DNA of 64,000 bases from UBA6168 sp965222975 (GTDB taxonomy: Bacteria > Bacteroidota > Bacteroidia > Chitinophagales > Saprospiraceae): NCBI GenBank assembly GCA_965222975.1, contig CBDCVJ010000044.1, forward strand, positions 218,936 to 282,935, written 5' to 3'. Made by a program: the position numbers and the translations under genes. The stretch's first letter is position 1, and each line of letters begins with the position of its first letter. Of this stretch, positions 61,924-64,000 are shown in pieces. The notes under the pieces were generated by a model. The model did not search any database. It was not told the DNA's origin and worked only from the letters and a program-made list of their open reading frames with translations.

Positions 61924-64000
61924 ATGCCACCAAAGCCCTGTATCCTTTACGTTGATGATGATCAAGCCAACCTAACCAGCTTTAAATACTTGTTTCAGTC
62001 TTACTATGAAATTCTGCTGGCCGAATCCGCCCGGGAAGGACTTGACCTCTTAAAGAAACACCATGTTCAGGTCATTTTGTCTGACCAACGAATGCCAGAA
62101 ACGAGCGGGGTTGAATTTTTGGCCCAAAGCCTTATCGACTACCCTGACACAATCCGAATGATTGTTACCGGCTACAGTGATATTGAAACTATGGTACAAG
62201 CCATTAATCAAGGCCACATCTACTACTACTTCTCCAAACCTTGGGATGCCGACCAACTCAAGACAATCATTGATAACGCTATCGAAACGACAAGCCTTGA
62301 GGCCCAACGGGCTGCCCTACTGGCAGACCTGCAAGAAGCCAATTGTATCTTGCAAGCAAAAACAACCAGCTTAACCCAAGAGATTGCCGAGCGCATCAAG
62401 ACTGAAAAAATTTTGTTAACCCGTACTAACGCCATTGAGTCTGCGGGTGAAGGGATCATCATCACTGACCCCCACCAACCCGATAATCCTATAATTTATG
62501 TTAACCCTAACTTCATGCAAATCACCGGCTATAATCGAGAAGAGGTGCTGGGTAAAAACTGCCGCTTTTTGCAAGGCGATGACACCGACCCGAAAGCCAT
62601 TGCCGCCATACGGCGGGCCATTAGCCAAAACACAACCTTTAAAGGAGAAGTTCTTAACTATAAAAAAGATGGAACCCACTTTTGGAACGCCCTAACCATC
62701 ACCCCGGTCTTTGATGATGAAAATCAATTGATAAACTTTGTTGGTATTCAATCAGACATTACCCAACGCAAAAAGTACGAAGCGGATATTTTGGAAGCCG
62801 GGATACGGATAGAAACCTTATATCATACGCTACAAGAAAAAAACCTGGCTCTGGAAGCCTACGCCGCAGAGTTAGACCGGCGGGTGCAGAAACGCACAGC
62901 CGAACTGGAGCAAGCAAACCAAGAACTGCAAAGAGCCAAGAATCTGGCTGAAGAGGCCAACCGGGCCAAGAGTGAGTTTTTGGCAAACATGAGCCATGAG
63001 CTACGCACCCCCCTCAATGCTATTTTGGGCATGTCTGAGGTATTGCGAGATGAAATTTATGGCCCTCTTAACAGCGATCAGCAGCATACATTGACCTTCA
63101 TTGAAGAGGGGGGCCATCACCTCCTTGATCTGATCAATGACATCCTAGACCTCTCCAAAATCGAGGCTAACAGGTTAGAAATGGAATTTGAGATAGTAGA
63201 GGTCAAGGCAATTTGTCAGGCCAGTTTACGCTTTATTCAACAAATTGCCCATAAGAAACAAATCAAAATTCACACCGATTTAGCGCAAGGCAACACCCAA
63301 TTGCGGGCCGACGAGCGGCGACTGAAACAAATTTTGGTCAATCTCTTAACCAACGCAGTAAAATTTACCCCCGCAGAAGGAGATATAGGGCTTAAAGTAA
63401 CCCAAGACCCTGAACAAGCTCTCTTCCACTTTGCGGTGTGGGATACCGGTATTGGCATTGTGGAAACAGACATAGAAAAGTTATTCAAGCCGTTTACCCA
63501 GATCGATGCCAAACTCTCACGGGAACAAGAAGGAACTGGCTTAGGATTAGCTCTAGTAACCCGTTTAACCAAACTACACAGCGGTAAGGTAAGCGTAGAG
63601 AGTGAAGAGAACCAAGGGAGCCGTTTCACCATCTCGTTGCCCTGGTCGGAAAAAAATCAATCAATGCCCCCTCTGGTTCAGACAGAAGATACAAATGCCT
63701 CCCGAACTAAAAAGATGTTTGAGCAAGCCTTATTGGTGGAGGATTCGGCCGTATCAGTCAACCAACTCACCCACTACTTAACCGGCTTTGGAGTAAAAAC
63801 ACTTACAATCCACTCTCAAGGAGAAGGCACAGTAGCAAAAGCGGCGCAAACAAAACCGGATGTTATCATTCTGGATTTATTCTTGCCCAAACTATCGGGG
63901 TGGCAAATATTAGAACAACTCAAGTCTAACCCAGAAACCGCCAATATTCCGGTCATTATTATCTCCGTAGCAGATGACCGGAGACAAGGGCTGTCAATGG
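61924..64000 (+). CDS. REC-LOV hybrid histidine kinase, cut by window end
   Basis: At least 692 residues, open to the window end. REC (about 5-120) has LYVDDDQ, phospho-Asp in LSDQRMPE and Lys in SKPWD. A coiled coil is followed by a PAS domain of the LOV type (about 170-280): GKNCRFLQGDDTDP with the photoactive Cys213, LNYKKDGTHFWN with flavin-contacting Asn residues, and VGIQSDIT with the flavin-sensing Gln. Then HisKA (FLANMSHELRTPLNAILGMS), HATPase (NLLTNAVKFTPAEG, GTGLGLALVTRLTKLHSG) and a partial REC (DVIILDLFLPKLSGW). It is a predicted blue-light sensor, cytoplasmic. The start ATG is the first in frame, 22 bp after the previous stop, with a weak ribosome binding site. Confidence 0.88.
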   Translation, partial: MPPKPCILYVDDDQANLTSFKYLFQSYYEILLAESAREGLDLLKKHHVQVILSDQRMPETSGVEFLAQSLIDYPDTIRMIVTGYSDIETMVQAINQGHIYYYFSKPWDADQLKTIIDNAIETTSLEAQRAALLADLQEANCILQAKTTSLTQEIAERIKTEKILLTRTNAIESAGEGIIITDPHQPDNPIIYVNPNFMQITGYNREEVLGKNCRFLQGDDTDPKAIAAIRRAISQNTTFKGEVLNYKKDGTHFWNALTITPVFDDENQLINFVGIQSDITQRKKYEADILEAGIRIETLYHTLQEKNLALEAYAAELDRRVQKRTAELEQANQELQRAKNLAEEANRAKSEFLANMSHELRTPLNAILGMSEVLRDEIYGPLNSDQQHTLTFIEEGGHHLLDLINDILDLSKIEANRLEMEFEIVEVKAICQASLRFIQQIAHKKQIKIHTDLAQGNTQLRADERRLKQILVNLLTNAVKFTPAEGDIGLKVTQDPEQALFHFAVWDTGIGIVETDIEKLFKPFTQIDAKLSREQEGTGLGLALVTRLTKLHSGKVSVESEENQGSRFTISLPWSEKNQSMPPLVQTEDTNASRTKKMFEQALLVEDSAVSVNQLTHYLTGFGVKTLTIHSQGEGTVAKAAQTKPDVIILDLFLPKLSGWQILEQLKSNPETANIPVIIISVADDRRQGLSM

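Overview
The window looks like a chromosomal segment of a mid-GC, soil or biofilm type bacterium. The closest fit is Chloroflexota (Anaerolineae-like): hydantoinase/DUF917 clusters, BTAD-AAA-TPR regulators, T/P-rich surface proteins and DUF1670-like genes all fit. No rRNA or universal marker gene is present, so the phylum is an inference.

Bases 1-21623 form one catabolic and uptake island. A PucR-type regulator (63-1298, minus) faces a strong sigma70-like promoter (1526-1554) that drives a short HyuA-like ATPase, two DUF917 (S-methyl-thiohydantoin desulfurase-like) proteins, an internally duplicated small protein, a GNAT acetyltransferase, a nitroreductase, HyuB and a HyuA broken by one in-frame TGA. 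A complete Dpp/Opp-type ABC importer (11525-17495) and an intact second HyuA/HyuB pair (17809-21623) follow. The likely job is import and ring opening of a cyclic amide, hydantoin or thiohydantoin compound. Two near-identical 48-nt RNA hairpins with a compensatory base change sit upstream of the importer gene and of the second hyuA.

Bases 21640-33224 hold a BTAD/AAA/TPR regulator, a two-domain VOC protein, a WrbA-type quinone reductase, a divergent TetR/alpha-beta hydrolase pair around a consensus promoter with an overlapping palindromic operator, and a LolD/MacB-type ATPase with a giant FtsX-like permease.

Bases 33508-51713 are a wrecked CRISPR locus. One array of 37-nt repeats (16 + 24 copies) was split inside a repeat by a DDE insertion sequence that left a 5-bp target duplication (TTTCA). 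That IS carries a second element nested in it, which encodes two fused tyrosine recombinases between 30-bp terminal inverted repeats. To the right lies a 10.5-kb inverted structure with two 4,883-bp arms around a 715-bp centre. Each arm holds an IS3-family element, a pair of DUF1670-like paralogs bounded by about 23-bp terminal inverted repeats, a two-repeat CRISPR fragment and an IS4-family element. Beyond it only the first 95 codons of a cas3-type helicase and its WYL regulator survive. Repeat form and WYL-cas3 order suggest a former type I-D system whose effector and adaptation genes are absent from the window.

Bases 51840-64000 carry a small winged-helix protein, a membrane-anchored T/P-rich surface protein, a gene-poor stretch with dispersed repeats, and a run of six two-component genes (four REC-containing or hybrid kinases, a PhoB-like regulator and a final LOV-domain hybrid kinase cut by the window end). 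These probably form one phosphorelay that integrates several signals, including blue light.
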